Shown: positions 34,509-42,975 of the stretch, in pieces | How the letters are laid out: each line of letters begins with the position of its first letter | How positions within the stretch are numbered: the stretch's first letter is position 1 | Assembly: GCA_003480165.1 (NCBI GenBank) | Contig: QUIQ01000008.1 | Location: 8,357-72,356 of the forward strand | Direction of reading: 5' to 3' | Source of the DNA: Firmicutes bacterium AM41-11 | GTDB taxonomy: Bacteria > Bacillota_I > Bacilli_A > Erysipelotrichales > Erysipelotrichaceae | DNA length: 64,000 nt | Translations under genes and position numbers: made by a program | Notes under the pieces: model-generated | Seen by the model: only the letters and a program-made list of their open reading frames with translations | Database searches by the model: none | What the model was told of the DNA's origin: nothing

Positions 34509-35150
34509 ATGCCCCGGCGTTACAAACAGGGTGCGGACGGACAGCCGCACCCGGCTTTCTACGGAAAGCTCTCCGAAGAATTTTCTAAAGCAGACACCAT
34601 GCGCTTTATGGTGGAAACCGATCTGAAACTGTCCGGGTGCGTATCGGCGGACACGCTGGCGGCACTCCGGGCGGAAGGCTATGACTACAAGGACGGGAAC
34701 CTTGTTCCCGCCGGAAAGGAGGAAACCATGCAGGAAAAGGTTGCAAACACCACCCCGGCCGCACCGTTGAAGCTGGATGTAAGCGTGCGGGTCATCGAAC
34801 CTGTGAAAAACCTCATGGGCTTTGCCAGCGTGAAATTCAATGACTGCTTTGTGGTGGAAAATCTGAAAATCGTACAGGGCAGCAAGGGGCTCTTTCTTGG
34901 GATGCCCAGCCAGCCAGACGGCAAAGGCGGCTACCGGGATATGGCCTACCCTGTCACAAAGGAGTTCCGGGAACAGCTCAATACCGCTGTTCTGCAAGCC
35001 TATGAGGCAAAGCTGGAACAGATGGCGGAGCGCGGCTCTGTGGGGCGTGCGTCCATCAGCGACCAGCTCAAAGCCGGGAAAGCGGCTGCCGAACAGGCAA
35101 AGGCAGAACGGCCTCCGAAGGAAAAGCCCAGCCGCAGCGCAGAGCGTTGA
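34509..35150 (+). CDS. ICE protein with C-terminal SpoVG-like domain and internal start
   Basis: 213 aa. The N-terminal 73 residues (MPRRYKQGADGQPHPAFYGK) are a separate small domain. From residue about 85, LDVSVRVIEPVKNLMGFASV then KFNDCFVVENLKIVQGSKGL match SpoVG, a nucleic-acid-binding regulator. A perfect AAAGGAGG site lies 7 nt before in-frame ATG 34728, so a 140-aa SpoVG-only form is very likely also made. Palindromes flank the gene on both sides. Confidence 0.82.
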   Translation: MPRRYKQGADGQPHPAFYGKLSEEFSKADTMRFMVETDLKLSGCVSADTLAALRAEGYDYKDGNLVPAGKEETMQEKVANTTPAAPLKLDVSVRVIEPVKNLMGFASVKFNDCFVVENLKIVQGSKGLFLGMPSQPDGKGGYRDMAYPVTKEFREQLNTAVLQAYEAKLEQMAERGSVGRASISDQLKAGKAAAEQAKAERPPKEKPSRSAER

Positions 35151-35173
35151 CCTCGGGCCATGCTGGCCCGAAG
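35151..35173. repeat. Dispersed 23-bp palindrome, copy 6
   Basis: CCTCGGGCCA, TGC, TGGCCCGAAG. Abuts the preceding stop codon (35150) and precedes AAAGGAGG. Confidence 0.92.
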
Positions 35174-35192
35174 CAGAAAGGAGGCGGGAACC

Positions 35193-35813
35193 ATGCCACG
35201 CAAACGGACGGGCTATGACGCGGCCTGCTATTACGACGGAAAACTGCTGGGCCGCTGTACCAAAGCGGACAGCGACGCCTATACCCTGTTGATGAACGCC
35301 TGCGGCGGGGAGGCCGCCCGGGTCCTGCGGGAATATGCCTATTTTTCCCCGGAACTGAAAGCCATCTTAGAAAAGGCGGCGCTCATGCAGGCGGACCGGA
35401 GCCGGACGGGCGGAATGTTCCATGCGCCGAAAAGTTCCCCGTGGGGCGAGGTGCAGAGCTGTGAAACCCTCTGTCCGGGGGTGTTTCTGGTGTCTACCGC
35501 CAGCCACGGCGGAACGATGGTGGCAAATGAGGTAGCCGCCGTCCTCTCCCCAGCGGCGAAAAAGTGCGGCTTCAAGGATAAGGGCTATATCTGCTATGAG
35601 GAGGACGCACAGGAAAGTGTGGTGCTCCGGGAGCTGCTGGACAAAAAACTGTGGAACATCCCTGACCGCATTAAGGACAAAGGACAGTTTGAAGAAAAGC
35701 TCAATCAGTCCATCCGGCAGTATAACCCCGAATACTGGCGGGCAAGGCAGAGCGGACGAGAAGCCGTCGAAGCTGCCCGCAGCACAGCCCCGGCCAAAGA
35801 AGCCGCAAGATAA
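35193..35813 (+). CDS. DUF7007-like ICE protein
   Basis: 206 aa. The N-terminal part (AACYYDGKLLGRCTKADSDA) is followed by SPWGEVQSCETLCPGVFLVS and TASHGGTMVANEVAAVLSPAA, a conserved pattern of the DUF7007 domain seen in phage and ICE proteins, then YICYEEDAQESVVLRELLDK. Function unknown; no membrane segments. GGAGG lies 8 nt before the ATG. Confidence 0.72.
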   Translation: MPRKRTGYDAACYYDGKLLGRCTKADSDAYTLLMNACGGEAARVLREYAYFSPELKAILEKAALMQADRSRTGGMFHAPKSSPWGEVQSCETLCPGVFLVSTASHGGTMVANEVAAVLSPAAKKCGFKDKGYICYEEDAQESVVLRELLDKKLWNIPDRIKDKGQFEEKLNQSIRQYNPEYWRARQSGREAVEAARSTAPAKEAAR

Positions 35814-35836
35814 CCTCGGGCCATGCTGGCCCGAAG
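35814..35836. repeat. Dispersed 23-bp palindrome, copy 7
   Basis: CCTCGGGCCA, TGC, TGGCCCGAAG. Abuts the stop codon at 35813 and precedes AAAGGAGG of the PrgI gene. Confidence 0.92.
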
Positions 35837-35857
35837 CAGTAAAGGAGGTGTACCAAA

Positions 35858-36244
35858 ATGGCCTATGTGCCAGTACCAAAAGACCTTTCCAAAATCAAGA
35901 CAAAGCTGGCCTTCAACCTAACGAAGCGCCAGCTTGTTTGTTTTTCCAGCGCGGCGGCGGTGGGCCTCCCGGCTTACCTGTTTTCCCGTGGCAGTATCGG
36001 GAACAGTGCCGCCATGTTCCTGATGATCGGCCTCATGCTCCCGTTCTTCTTTCTGGCTATGTATGAACGAGACGGTCTGCCGCTGGAAAAAGTGCTGAAA
36101 AACATCATCCGCACCCGGTTCCTCTATCCCCGTGTGCGGCCTTACAAAACCGAAAACTTCTATGCGCTGCTTAGCGCCAGAAAGGAGGCGCAGCCGATTG
36201 CGAAACAGCAGAAGGGCCGGAAAGCCCGCAGGCAAAAAGCCTGA
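35858..36244 (+). CDS. PrgI-family (VirB3-like) membrane protein
   Basis: 128 aa, opening MAYVPVPKDLSKIKTKLAFN, then two membrane segments (RQLVCFSSAAAVGLPAYLF and AAMFLMIGLMLPFFFLAMY) and a basic tail. This is the PrgI family, the VirB3-like component always beside VirB4 in Gram-positive conjugation systems. The 3' end overlaps virB4 by 47 nt. Confidence 0.9.
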   Translation: MAYVPVPKDLSKIKTKLAFNLTKRQLVCFSSAAAVGLPAYLFSRGSIGNSAAMFLMIGLMLPFFFLAMYERDGLPLEKVLKNIIRTRFLYPRVRPYKTENFYALLSARKEAQPIAKQQKGRKARRQKA

Positions 36245-38591
36245 AAAGCAGAGCCTTCTCGGCCTGTTCACAAAGGGAAAGAACATTCCCACCACCGCCC
36301 AGCAGACCCTCCCTTACCGGGAAATGTACCGGGACGGGGTGTGCCGGGTAGCGGACCGCTATTACACCAAGACCATTGAATACGAGGACATCAACTACCA
36401 GCTCGCACAGTCCGAAGATCAGGCGGCCATCTTTGACGGGTGGAGCGCCTGCCTCAACTACTTTGATAGCAGCCTTCCGTTCCAGCTTTCCTTCCTCAAC
36501 CACCGGAGCCGCCCGGGCAGCCGGTACAGCGTGAACATCCCCATGCAGGACGATGATTACAACAGCGTCCGGTGTGAGTATGTGGAAATGCTGGAAAACC
36601 AGATCGCCAAAAGCAACAACGGCATTGTCCGCACAAAGCTCCTGACCTTCGGCGTGAATGTGGACGACCTTTCCACCGCCAGGGCAAGGCTGGAACGTGT
36701 AGAGGCGGACATTTGCGGGAACTTCAAAAAGCTGGGCGTCAAGTGCCGATCCCTTTCGGGGCTGGAACGGCTGGAGCTTCTTCACGGGCAGCTCCACCCC
36801 GGCAGCGGCTCCCCCTTCCGGTTTTCATGGGATATGATCCCCAAAACCGGGCTTTCCACCAAAGACTTTATCGCCCCGGACAGTTTCGATTTCCGTTTCA
36901 GCCGACTGTTCCGGGTGGGGACGACCTGGGGCGCTGCCTCCTACTTGCAGATTTTGGCCTCGGAGCTCTCGGACAAGCTGCTGGCGGAGCTTTTGGAAAT
37001 GGATGCGGAAATGACCATCACCCTCCATATCCAGACCGTCGATCAGGCCGCTGCCGTAAAATCCATCAAGGCCAAAGTCTCCGACATTGACAAGATGAAG
37101 GTGGAGGAACAGAAGAAAGCCGCCCGGGCTGGGTATGACATGGACATACTCCCGCCCGACCTTGTGACGTACAGCAACGACGCAAAGACTCTCTTGGAAG
37201 ATTTGCAGAGCCGGAACGAGCGAATGTTCCTGCTGACCTTCCTTGTAGTGAACATGGCCCCGACCCGCCGGGAGCTGGACAACGACCTGTTCACGGTATC
37301 TGGTATCGTCCAGAAATACAACTGCACCTTGAAGCGGCTGGACTTCCAGCAGGAGGATGGTTTTCTTTCCAGCCTTCCGCTTGGCCATAACGGCATTGAG
37401 ATCAAGCGCGGCATGACGACCAGCTCCACGGCCATTTTCGTTCCCTTTATGACGCAGGAGCTCCGCATGGATGGCGAAGCCGTCTATTACGGGCTCAACG
37501 CACTTTCCCATAACGTCATCATGGCAAACCGGAAAAAGCTCAAAAACCCCAACGGCCTGTTCCTCGGCGTGCCGGGCTCCGGCAAATCCTTTGCCGCAAA
37601 GCGGGAGCTTGTGAACGTGTTCCTTGCCACCCGTGACCGGATCATTGTGGTGGACCCGATGGGCGAATACTCGCCCCTTATCAAGCGGCTGGGCGGACAG
37701 GTCATCGAGATCGCCCCGGACAGCCCCCACCACATCAATCCGATGGACATTGACCTGAGCTTTGACGAGGAAAACCCGATGGCGCTGAAAGCCGACTTTA
37801 TCCTGTCGCTGATGGAGCTGATCGTTGGCGGCAAGGATGGCTTGCAGCCGGTGGAGCGGACCGTCATTGACCGCTGTGTACGCCAGATGTACCGGGAACA
37901 TTTGCAGGACCCGGAAACAAGCAAAATGCCGACCCTCCAAACCCTGTATGACCTGCTCTGTTCCCAGCCGGAGGGCGAGGCGGTACGGCTGGCAACTGCC
38001 CTTGAAATCTATGTGTCGGGTTCCCTTAACGTGTTCAACCATGAAACCAATGTGGACTTAAACCGCCGTCTGGTATGCCTTGACTTGAAAAAGCTGGGGG
38101 CCGGGCTTCGGACGATTGCCATGCTCATTATGCAGGACTTGGTAAACTCGCAGGTGTCTATGAATTTCCTGCGTGGTATCGCTACATGGTGCTACTTCGA
38201 CGAGTTCCATGTGCTGCTCCGTGACCGGCTGACGGCAAGCTACTGTGTGGCGATCTGGAAAATGCTGCGAAAAAAAGGGTGCGTTCCCAGTGCTTTAACG
38301 CAGAACGTGAAGGATTTTCTGGCAAGCCCGGAGATTGAGAACATCTTTGAAAACTCGGACTTCCTTGTGCTTCTCTCGCAGGCACAGGGCGACCGGCAGA
38401 TTTTAGCCAAACAGCTTGGGATCAGCCCCCACCAGCTTTCCTATGTGACCCATACCAATTCCGGCGAAGGGTTGCTGTTCTTCGGGAATACCACCATCCC
38501 GTTTGTTGACCGCTTCCCGCAGAATACCGAGCTGTACGCCATTATGACCACCCGCCCGGAGGACAAAAAACAGGAAATGAACCGGGCATAA
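36198..38591 (+). CDS. VirB4-like conjugation ATPase
   Basis: 797 aa. The TTG start at 36198 is chosen because GGAGG lies 9 nt upstream; the gene then overlaps prgI. The N-terminal VirB4 domain (MYRDGVCRVADRYYTKTIEY) is followed by Walker A NGLFLGVPGSGKSFAAKRE (about residues 453-471), IVVDPMGEYSPLI, and the C-terminal Walker B-type TWCYFDEFHVLLRD. Powers assembly of the type IV secretion channel. Palindrome copy 8 lies 4 nt after the stop. Confidence 0.95.
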   Translation: MRNSRRAGKPAGKKPEKQSLLGLFTKGKNIPTTAQQTLPYREMYRDGVCRVADRYYTKTIEYEDINYQLAQSEDQAAIFDGWSACLNYFDSSLPFQLSFLNHRSRPGSRYSVNIPMQDDDYNSVRCEYVEMLENQIAKSNNGIVRTKLLTFGVNVDDLSTARARLERVEADICGNFKKLGVKCRSLSGLERLELLHGQLHPGSGSPFRFSWDMIPKTGLSTKDFIAPDSFDFRFSRLFRVGTTWGAASYLQILASELSDKLLAELLEMDAEMTITLHIQTVDQAAAVKSIKAKVSDIDKMKVEEQKKAARAGYDMDILPPDLVTYSNDAKTLLEDLQSRNERMFLLTFLVVNMAPTRRELDNDLFTVSGIVQKYNCTLKRLDFQQEDGFLSSLPLGHNGIEIKRGMTTSSTAIFVPFMTQELRMDGEAVYYGLNALSHNVIMANRKKLKNPNGLFLGVPGSGKSFAAKRELVNVFLATRDRIIVVDPMGEYSPLIKRLGGQVIEIAPDSPHHINPMDIDLSFDEENPMALKADFILSLMELIVGGKDGLQPVERTVIDRCVRQMYREHLQDPETSKMPTLQTLYDLLCSQPEGEAVRLATALEIYVSGSLNVFNHETNVDLNRRLVCLDLKKLGAGLRTIAMLIMQDLVNSQVSMNFLRGIATWCYFDEFHVLLRDRLTASYCVAIWKMLRKKGCVPSALTQNVKDFLASPEIENIFENSDFLVLLSQAQGDRQILAKQLGISPHQLSYVTHTNSGEGLLFFGNTTIPFVDRFPQNTELYAIMTTRPEDKKQEMNRA

Positions 38592-38595
38592 CACA

Positions 38596-38618
38596 CTTCG
38601 GGCCATGATGGCCCGAGG
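38596..38618. repeat. Dispersed 23-bp palindrome, copy 8
   Basis: CTTCGGGCCA, TGA, TGGCCCGAGG. Starts 4 nt after the virB4 stop and ends just before GGAAAGGAGG. Confidence 0.92.
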
Positions 38619-38639
38619 TTTGGAAAGGAGGGATACATC

Positions 38640-40538
38640 ATCGGAAAGAAACCGGACAAACGGAATTTTCAAAGGCCGGGGCCGACGGAGGATACCGGGG
38701 GCAATCGCCCCGGACCGGCTGAACGGGAAGGGCCTTCCCCCGCACCATCCCGACGCCTGCGGTTTGAGGACGAGGATACCGGGCAGGACAGTCCTTCGGG
38801 TCACGATGGCCCGAAGTCCAAAAGCGGCAAGTTTCAAGAGGACAGCCGCAAAAGCCGTCCCTCTGACCGCATGAGGCAGGAGGATGAAGCGGACGGGCCG
38901 CAGGATACCGGCAAGGCACAGGAGCCGGAGGACTCCGCCGAGAAGGCCGGGAGCAAAAAGGATAAGTACCAGAAAGCACAGGCAAAAGCGGAACACGCCG
39001 GGGAAAAGCTGGGAAAGGCCCGGGAGAAACTGGACAAGACCGAGGCAAAACGGGCAGCGAAGAAACCACCGGGGCTTGCAAAAAAGGCAGTCCGGGGAGC
39101 CCGTACAGAAGCATGGTTCTATGTCCACAACAAGATACACGAAGTTGAGCATGAAAATGTGGGTGTGGAAGGAGCCCATAAGTCGGAACTTGTGGCCGAG
39201 GCCGGAGCCCGGAAACTGACCCGGTATGCCAAACGGAGATACCGGGAACACCCGGCCCGGAAGGTGGCAAAGTGGGAACGGAAGGACATAAAAGCCCGGG
39301 CCAATGTGGATTTTCAAAAGATGGCCTCCGATCACCCGGAGCTTGCCAGCAATCCGCTTTCCCGTGTGCAGCAGAAATGGAAACTGAAACGCCGGTATTC
39401 CAAAGAAGCAAAGGCGGCTGCAAAACAGGGCGCAAAGGCCGCAAAGAAAACCGCTGCCGCTTCGGGAACTGCGACCCGTCGGGCGGCGCAGTTTGTGACC
39501 CGTCATCCCGTGGCGGTGCTGGTCCTGCTCCTGCTGTTGCTGCTCTGTTTTCTTGTGTCGGCGGTAAGTTCCATCTTCCCCACGCTTGGCAGCGGCCTCG
39601 CCAATGCGTTATCCGGCACCTCCTACGCCTCGGAGGATACGGACCTGCTGGGGGTGGACGAGGACTACACAGCGCTGGAAAACGAGCTGGCGCAGACGGT
39701 AGCGAACATCGAAAGCACCCATCCCGGCTATGACGAGTACCGCTATTCCGTGGACGAGATCGGCCATAACCCCTATGAGCTGGCGTCCTATCTCTCGGCA
39801 AAGTACCATGTGTATTTCCGTGAACAGGTGCAGGACGAGCTGCGGGAGATTTTCGAGGCACAGTATGAACTGACCTTGACGGAGGAAGTCGAGATACGCT
39901 ACCGCACCGAAACCAGCACCGACCCGGAGACCGGGGAAACCACCACCGAGGAAGTTCCCTATGAGTATTACATTCTCAATGTGACCCTCACAAACAAGAC
40001 GCTGCCTGCCGTGATCCTGCCGAGGCTTAACGAACAGCAGCGGGAAATCTACACCGTTATGCAGCAGCTCAAAGGCAACAAACCCTATCTGTGGGAAGGG
40101 ATTTACAACGGTGGCGAAGATACCGGCCCCAGCTATGAGATACCCGGCGAGGCGCTGGATGACCCGGCTTTTGCGGCGCTCATGGAAGAAGCCACAAAGT
40201 ACATCGGCTGGCCCTATGTGTGGGGCGGCTCCAGCCCGTCCACCTCCTTTGACTGTTCGGGCTTTGTCTGCTGGGTGTACACGGCCAGCGGCGTCCACAA
40301 CCTGCCCCGTACCACGGCGCAGGGCATTTACAACCAGTGTGCTATCATTTCTCCCTCCGAGGCAAAGCCCGGCGACATTATCTTTTTCACGGGAACCTAT
40401 GACAGCCCCGGCCCTGTATCCCATGTGGGGATTTATGTGGGCGACGGGATGATGCTCCATTGTGGTTCGCCCATCCAATACGCAAACATCAATTCAAGCT
40501 ACTGGCAGACACATTTCTATGCCTTCGGGCGTTTGTGA
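38640..40538 (+). CDS. NlpC/P60 peptidoglycan hydrolase of the conjugation system, apparent AUC start
   Basis: 632 aa. Residues 1-190 are very basic or charged and cytoplasmic. One long transmembrane helix (about residues 295-315, PVAVLVLLLLLLLCFLVSAV) follows, and the C-terminal NlpC/P60 domain contains YVWGGSSPSTSFDCSGFVCW (catalytic Cys) and GPVSHVGIYVGDG (catalytic His). It opens the cell wall for the mating channel (VirB1/TcpG-like role). The frame has no ATG, GTG or TTG between AAAGGAGGG and residue 78; ATC 38640 is 8 nt from GGAGG. The alternative is ATG 38871, without a ribosome binding site. Confidence 0.88.
   Translation: MGKKPDKRNFQRPGPTEDTGGNRPGPAEREGPSPAPSRRLRFEDEDTGQDSPSGHDGPKSKSGKFQEDSRKSRPSDRMRQEDEADGPQDTGKAQEPEDSAEKAGSKKDKYQKAQAKAEHAGEKLGKAREKLDKTEAKRAAKKPPGLAKKAVRGARTEAWFYVHNKIHEVEHENVGVEGAHKSELVAEAGARKLTRYAKRRYREHPARKVAKWERKDIKARANVDFQKMASDHPELASNPLSRVQQKWKLKRRYSKEAKAAAKQGAKAAKKTAAASGTATRRAAQFVTRHPVAVLVLLLLLLLCFLVSAVSSIFPTLGSGLANALSGTSYASEDTDLLGVDEDYTALENELAQTVANIESTHPGYDEYRYSVDEIGHNPYELASYLSAKYHVYFREQVQDELREIFEAQYELTLTEEVEIRYRTETSTDPETGETTTEEVPYEYYILNVTLTNKTLPAVILPRLNEQQREIYTVMQQLKGNKPYLWEGIYNGGEDTGPSYEIPGEALDDPAFAALMEEATKYIGWPYVWGGSSPSTSFDCSGFVCWVYTASGVHNLPRTTAQGIYNQCAIISPSEAKPGDIIFFTGTYDSPGPVSHVGIYVGDGMMLHCGSPIQYANINSSYWQTHFYAFGRL
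38794..38816. repeat. Dispersed 23-bp palindrome, copy 9 (intragenic)
   Basis: CTTCGGGTCA, CGA, TGGCCCGAAG, read in frame as SGHDGPK inside the low-complexity N-terminus of the NlpC/P60 gene. Confidence 0.9.
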
Positions 40539-40560
40539 GCCAGAGGAAAGGAGTCCTTGC

Positions 40561-40827
40561 ATGAACAAAATCGACAAGCTCGATAAGGAACTGGAAAAAG
40601 CCCGGGAGAAGGCCGCCGAATGGCAGGCCAAAATCCGGGAGCTGGAAAAGCAGAAACAGGAGGAAGAAAACAGCCAGATCGTGCAGGCGGTGCGCTCCCT
40701 CAAACTGACGCCCGCCCAGCTTATGGCTTTTCTGAATGACCCCAAAAACAGCCTTACCGCTTCGGGCCATACTGACCCGAAGCCGGAGGCACCCGAAAAG
40801 GAGGACACGGCCCATGAAGAAAACTAA
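40561..40827 (+). CDS. DUF4315 family protein
   Basis: 88 aa. A coiled coil (MNKIDKLDKELEKAREKAAE then WQAKIRELEKQKQ) followed by VRSLKLTPAQLMAFL, typical of DUF4315, always found beside the NlpC/P60 and DUF4366 genes of these ICEs. Function unknown. The C-terminal tail includes an in-frame copy of the palindrome. AAAGGAG lies upstream. Confidence 0.85.
   Translation: MNKIDKLDKELEKAREKAAEWQAKIRELEKQKQEEENSQIVQAVRSLKLTPAQLMAFLNDPKNSLTASGHTDPKPEAPEKEDTAHEEN
40760..40782. repeat. Dispersed 23-bp palindrome, copy 10 (intragenic)
   Basis: CTTCGGGCCA, TAC, TGACCCGAAG, read in frame as SGHTDPK near the end of the DUF4315 gene. Confidence 0.9.
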
Positions 40828-41461
40828 ATTTCGCAGGCTGGCGGCGATGGCTGCCAGCCTTTTGTGTTGCCTGATCTTTACAGTCCCGGCTTATGCACAG
40901 AGCAGCGAGCCGCAGCCGGAGACAGCTCCCTCCCCGGCAGAAACCGAAGCAGAGCCGGAAACCCAGAACCCCTTTACCCCGGACGGGACGGGAACCGTGG
41001 TGGACAACGCCACCGACGAGGATGGAAAGGAGTTCTACACCATCACCACAGCAGACGAGAGCGTGTTTTATCTGGTGATCGACAAACAGAAAACCAGCGA
41101 GAACGTCTATTTTCTCAATACCGTTACCACAGACGACCTTCTGCCTCTTGCTGAACAGGGTAAGGAACCGCCCAAAGAAGTGACCCCGGAGCCAGAGCCA
41201 AAGCCCACCGAACCGGTGGAGGAAGTACCGGAACCCGAGCCGGAGAAAAAGGACAGCCCCCTTCTCTCTCTGCTCCTGATCGGTGCGGTGGTGCTGGCCG
41301 GCGGTGGGATTGGTTACTATTTCAAGATTTACAAGCCGAAGCATGAGGCCCCGGATTTGGAAGATGATTACTGCGAATATGAGGACGGGGAGCTGGAGGA
41401 GATCGCAGAGGAACCCGAGGACGAAGATACCCCGCCGTGGGAGGAAGATACGGAGGAATGA
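40814..41461 (+). CDS. DUF4366 (CD1107-type) cell-surface protein
   Basis: 215 aa. Signal peptide MKKTKFRRLAAMAASLLCCL then IFTVPAYAQ (cleavage after Ala), an extracellular Pro/Glu-rich region with the conserved EDGKEFYTITTADESVFYLV-like core and DKQKTSENVYFLNTV, a C-terminal transmembrane helix (LLSLLLIGAVVLAGGGIGYYF), and an acidic cytoplasmic tail. Matches the DUF4366 mobile-element protein. Overlaps DUF4315 by 14 nt. Probably a surface adhesin or channel accessory. Confidence 0.88.
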   Translation: MKKTKFRRLAAMAASLLCCLIFTVPAYAQSSEPQPETAPSPAETEAEPETQNPFTPDGTGTVVDNATDEDGKEFYTITTADESVFYLVIDKQKTSENVYFLNTVTTDDLLPLAEQGKEPPKEVTPEPEPKPTEPVEEVPEPEPEKKDSPLLSLLLIGAVVLAGGGIGYYFKIYKPKHEAPDLEDDYCEYEDGELEEIAEEPEDEDTPPWEEDTEE

Positions 41462-41463
41462 GA

Positions 41464-41655
41464 ATGAATTTTACAAGCAGCCCTTTTGAACGAATGATGA
41501 AGGAAGTACCGCACCCCGGCTGGGACAATGACGACCCTTGTAAGGGATGCCGTTATTACAAGGAGTGCAAAGGAAAGAAAAAACAGTGCCGGAAGAAGTT
41601 CCGGGCGCTGATCGTGGAGCCCCGCCCTTCGGGCCATCGTGGCCCGAAGTCTTAA
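41464..41655 (+). CDS. Small Cys-rich ICE protein
   Basis: 63 aa. DPCKGCRYYKECKGKKKQCRK has four Cys in a CxxC-x6-C-x6-C pattern that could bind zinc or iron-sulfur. It ends PSGHRGPKS, encoded by palindrome copy 11. Located between DUF4366 and the Cys-rich VLP gene, spaced by 2 nt and 0 nt. Function unknown. Confidence 0.7.
   Translation: MNFTSSPFERMMKEVPHPGWDNDDPCKGCRYYKECKGKKKQCRKKFRALIVEPRPSGHRGPKS
41627..41649. repeat. Dispersed 23-bp palindrome, copy 11 (intragenic, 3' end)
   Basis: CTTCGGGCCA, TCG, TGGCCCGAAG, read in frame as SGHRGPK, six nt before the stop codon of the small Cys-rich gene. Confidence 0.9.
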
Positions 41656-42057
41656 ATGGACGCCCGGGAGCTGACCCGTGACGAGAAGAAAAAAATCCGT
41701 TCTCTGGTCACGGGGATGTGCGCCAACTATGACCGGGAAAGCGGCCTGTGCCTTCCTCTGGACTGTGCCTGCTATATGCTGCACAAGTGCTGGACAGGGG
41801 CGTACTGCCGTTATTTCCGTGAGGCTGTCCTGCCCCTTGACCCGGAGCTTCAAGCGGCGCTGACAACGGAAGGCATCTCCCCGGAGCTGCGGGCCTGTGC
41901 GGTCTGCGGAAAGGCATTTCTGCCCGAGGGGCGTCAAGCCTACTGTTCCGACGCCTGCAAAGCCGAAGGGAACCGCCGGAAAAGCCGGGAACGCATGAGG
42001 AAAATGCGGGAGAAAAGGCCGGGCGGCTGTTACGATTTGCCGCCTCCAAAGGCTTGA
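41656..42057 (+). CDS. Cysteine-rich VLP-type protein
   Basis: 133 aa with two zinc-binding-like parts: CANYDRESGLCLPLDCACYM then LHKCWTGAYCRYFREAVLPL (the Cys-rich VLP domain), and a C-terminal CAVCGKAFLPEGRQAYCSDACK zinc finger resembling HNH- or MYM-type knuckles. Family found only on conjugative elements; role unknown. Starts at the base after the previous stop. Confidence 0.82.
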   Translation: MDARELTRDEKKKIRSLVTGMCANYDRESGLCLPLDCACYMLHKCWTGAYCRYFREAVLPLDPELQAALTTEGISPELRACAVCGKAFLPEGRQAYCSDACKAEGNRRKSRERMRKMREKRPGGCYDLPPPKA

Positions 42058-42147
42058 CATTCCGGGCTTTTTGGAGGGTGTTTCCGGGGTGGGAATATCT
42101 TATTACATTCCTCCCCGGTCTGCCCTCTTATTTCGTAACATCCAGCA

Positions 42148-42170
42148 CTTCGGGTCATGTTGGCCCGAGG
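42148..42170. repeat. Dispersed 23-bp palindrome, copy 12
   Basis: CTTCGGGTCA, TGT, TGGCCCGAGG, just before AAAGGAGGG of the next gene. Confidence 0.92.
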
Positions 42171-42189
42171 CACAGAAAGGAGGGATCTC

Positions 42190-42780
42190 TTGGAGACAGT
42201 ACAAGGATATGTGATTTTGAAAGCTGCCACCTTTGAAACCGGACACGGCTTTGCGCTGGGGCATAATCCGGGAGCGCCGAGCCCCTTTGTGACCTGGCAG
42301 TTTACCGAGGGGGAAAACGGCCATCGGGATTACTACTGGGGCCGCTATGGAACCAGTCAAGCGTGGGCGCAGCGGGACTTTGACCGCCGGGTGGACGACT
42401 ATCAGCAGTTTTACCATGCGGCGGTCAAGCATACCGAGCTCGGACCGGAGGGCGTTTACCGCTATTATTCCACCCAGCGGCCCGTGGACATAGGCACCTA
42501 CCCGAAGCCGCCGGATAACCAGCCTCTTTCCATCGTCAACTACGATGACGACAGGAGGCGTCCTGTGGCTGATGGCAGGCTGATGGCATGGGGCGAACTG
42601 ACCTACGCAAAGCCGCTGACCGAAAAGCAGATGGAGGATTATGAGCTGAAACCAGCACCGGGCAATCCTGACCGGGTGCGCCCATCCATTACTGCACGGC
42701 TCAAAGAAGGAACCAGAGGGCAGGAACCCCAAAAGGAGCCCGGTCAGAAGCGGAGCCATAAAAACCATGAGGAACGATAA
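42190..42780 (+). CDS. ICE hypothetical protein, 196 aa
   Basis: Starts at TTG 42190 (GGAGG 8 nt before). It reads ETVQGYVILKAATFETGHGF, ALGHNPGAPSPFVTWQFTEG, RDYYWGRYGTS. Soluble, with a polar basic C-terminal tail ending SHKNHEER. A conserved companion of MobC and relaxase genes in this ICE family by my recollection, but no function can be stated. Followed by a small gene 13 nt downstream. Confidence 0.72.
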   Translation: METVQGYVILKAATFETGHGFALGHNPGAPSPFVTWQFTEGENGHRDYYWGRYGTSQAWAQRDFDRRVDDYQQFYHAAVKHTELGPEGVYRYYSTQRPVDIGTYPKPPDNQPLSIVNYDDDRRRPVADGRLMAWGELTYAKPLTEKQMEDYELKPAPGNPDRVRPSITARLKEGTRGQEPQKEPGQKRSHKNHEER

Positions 42781-42792
42781 AGGAGGATCGCC

Positions 42793-42975
42793 ATGCACGA
42801 AAAAGACAACTATCTGAAAACCGCCGAGCTCTCCACGGAGCAGAACTGCAACATGATCGACGGCGTACCCAACAACACGCCCATCCAACCCACGCCCCCG
42901 GAGCTGGACGCAAAACCGCTTGATAAGGTAAAAGAGCCCAAAGAGCGCCGGAAAGGCCGGGAGCTGGAACGCTGA
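42793..42975 (+). CDS. Small ICE protein, 60 aa
   Basis: MHEKDNYLKTAELSTEQNCN then MIDGVPNNTPIQPTPPELD, with a basic end KERRKGRELER. AAAGGAGG precedes the ATG. The stop overlaps the MobC start by 1 nt, so it is translated with MobC. Probably a relaxosome accessory; unrecognised. Confidence 0.65.
   Translation: MHEKDNYLKTAELSTEQNCNMIDGVPNNTPIQPTPPELDAKPLDKVKEPKERRKGRELER

Noticed and set aside
36825..38042. Long open frame on the minus strand opposite virB4 (405 aa)
   Set aside because: Product has no recognisable pattern, and the sense frame is a complete VirB4; long antisense frames are common in GC-rich DNA.
38403..39861. Two long minus-strand frames opposite the NlpC/P60 gene
   Set aside because: Low-complexity Pro/Arg/Cys-rich translations opposite a clear sense gene; no ribosome binding site.
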